Origin: CAZQYC01 sp043746555
GTDB lineage: Bacteria; Pseudomonadota; Gammaproteobacteria; Steroidobacterales; Steroidobacteraceae
Direction of reading: 5' to 3'
DNA: 6,436 bases
NCBI GenBank assembly: GCA_043746555.1
Contig: JAYTQU010000052.1
Coordinates: 1 to 6,436, forward strand
Shown: positions 6,050-6,436 of the stretch, piece after piece
Layout of the letters: the number at the start of each line of letters is the position of its first letter
Numbering within the stretch: position 1 is the first letter of the stretch
Position numbers and translations under genes: made by a program
The notes under the pieces: generated by a model
Told to the model about the DNA's origin: nothing
The model's input: the letters and a program-made list of their open reading frames with translations, nothing else
Database searches by the model: none

Positions 6050-6418
6050 ATGAGTGGCGATTCGTTTCAAGTTCGATTTCATCCCAAACTCGGCGTCGTG
6101 ATTTACGATCCGGTGGCGCAAATGGGATTGGCACGCGAACAGATTCGCCTGTTCAAAGTCGGTGCGATGGGCGCCAGCACGTTCATGAAGACCATCGTCA
6201 ACAAGGATTTGGCGAATTGTCCGGTGGAAACCGCCGACGACAACGCCAATGCGGTGACGATTTACCGCACGGCTCGCGCGAATCGCGTCAAACCCTATTG
6301 CGCGCAATGTCGTCGTCACTTTGGTTCTGTCGATTTCACCGTGTGCACGGATTGCTCGTCGATTCGTTGCACCTGCGGCACTTGCGGATGCGTTACCAAG
6401 CGGCGCAAAGCCGCTTAA
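6050..6418 (+). CDS. Cys-rich zinc-ribbon-like hypothetical protein
   Basis: I do not recognise a named family for this 122-residue protein. The N-terminal part (1-78, MSGDSFQVRFHPKLGVVIYD...) looks like a soluble mixed alpha/beta domain with no signal or membrane segment. The C-terminal part (83-114) is a Cys cluster: YCAQC (C84, C87), VCTDC (C99, C102) and RCTCGTCGC (C107, C109, C112, C114), followed by a basic tail KRRKAA. Two CxxC pairs separated by 11 residues fit a zinc ribbon; the extra four Cys could bind a second metal or cluster. An upstream in-frame TTG (5981) would add 23 residues, but they read as non-protein-like leader (PGFDWSFPFFP) and ATG 6050 starts where a normal N-terminus begins. 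No good Shine-Dalgarno is seen before either. A role in nucleic-acid or metal binding is only inference. It lies beyond a terminator and is probably its own unit. Confidence 0.72.
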   Translation: MSGDSFQVRFHPKLGVVIYDPVAQMGLAREQIRLFKVGAMGASTFMKTIVNKDLANCPVETADDNANAVTIYRTARANRVKPYCAQCRRHFGSVDFTVCTDCSSIRCTCGTCGCVTKRRKAA

Positions 6419-6436
6419 CAATCAAACCGACGCAAA

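Noticed and set aside
6047..6421. Minus-strand open frame of 124 codons opposite the Cys-cluster gene
   Set aside because: The plus-strand reading has an ordered CxxC pattern; the antisense product is low-complexity Ala/Arg-rich sequence.
1..6436. CRISPR, transposon, phage, retron or toxin-antitoxin content
   Set aside because: No regularly spaced repeats, transposase or integrase motifs, terminal inverted repeats, tRNA or reverse-transcriptase motifs were seen on either strand.

Overview
The window looks like chromosomal DNA from a moderately GC-rich proteobacterium. The SDR, ligase and ABM proteins resemble, from memory, families common in Burkholderiales, so a betaproteobacterium is a reasonable guess, but no rRNA or marker gene is present to prove it. 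No tRNA, rRNA, CRISPR array, insertion sequence or phage gene was seen.

Layout, left to right. (1) The minus strand carries the first 181 codons of a short-chain dehydrogenase/reductase (SDR) that runs off the left edge. (2) Divergent from it, at 710-1105, is a small predicted four-helix membrane protein gene interrupted by an in-frame TAG at codon 42, with protein-like sequence on both sides. (3) A two-gene unit at 1156-2822 encodes a phenylacetate-CoA-ligase-like adenylate-forming enzyme and, overlapping it by ATGA, a small antibiotic-biosynthesis-monooxygenase (ABM) family protein. (4) After a 270-base gap, a second two-gene unit at 3093-5724 encodes a two-subunit molybdenum hydroxylase of the isoquinoline 1-oxidoreductase/aldehyde oxidase type: a small 2x[2Fe-2S] subunit and a large molybdopterin subunit with a Tat signal. 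A strong stem-loop closes this unit at 5743-5771. (5) After a long leader comes a 122-residue Cys-rich zinc-ribbon-like protein of unknown function.

How they may work together. The ligase (acyl-CoA formation), the ABM protein, the Mo hydroxylase (oxidation of an N-heterocycle or aldehyde in the periplasm) and the SDR (alcohol/ketone or acyl-CoA redox step) would fit a catabolic neighbourhood for an aromatic or heterocyclic acid or aldehyde. This is inference: the substrate cannot be read from the sequence, and the two plus-strand units may be independent.

The points most worth a second look are the amber-interrupted membrane gene, the ligase/ABM translational coupling, the Mo hydroxylase lacking any adjacent FAD subunit, cytochrome or maturation gene, and the unassigned Cys-cluster protein. 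I did not find a convincing new defence or mobile system.
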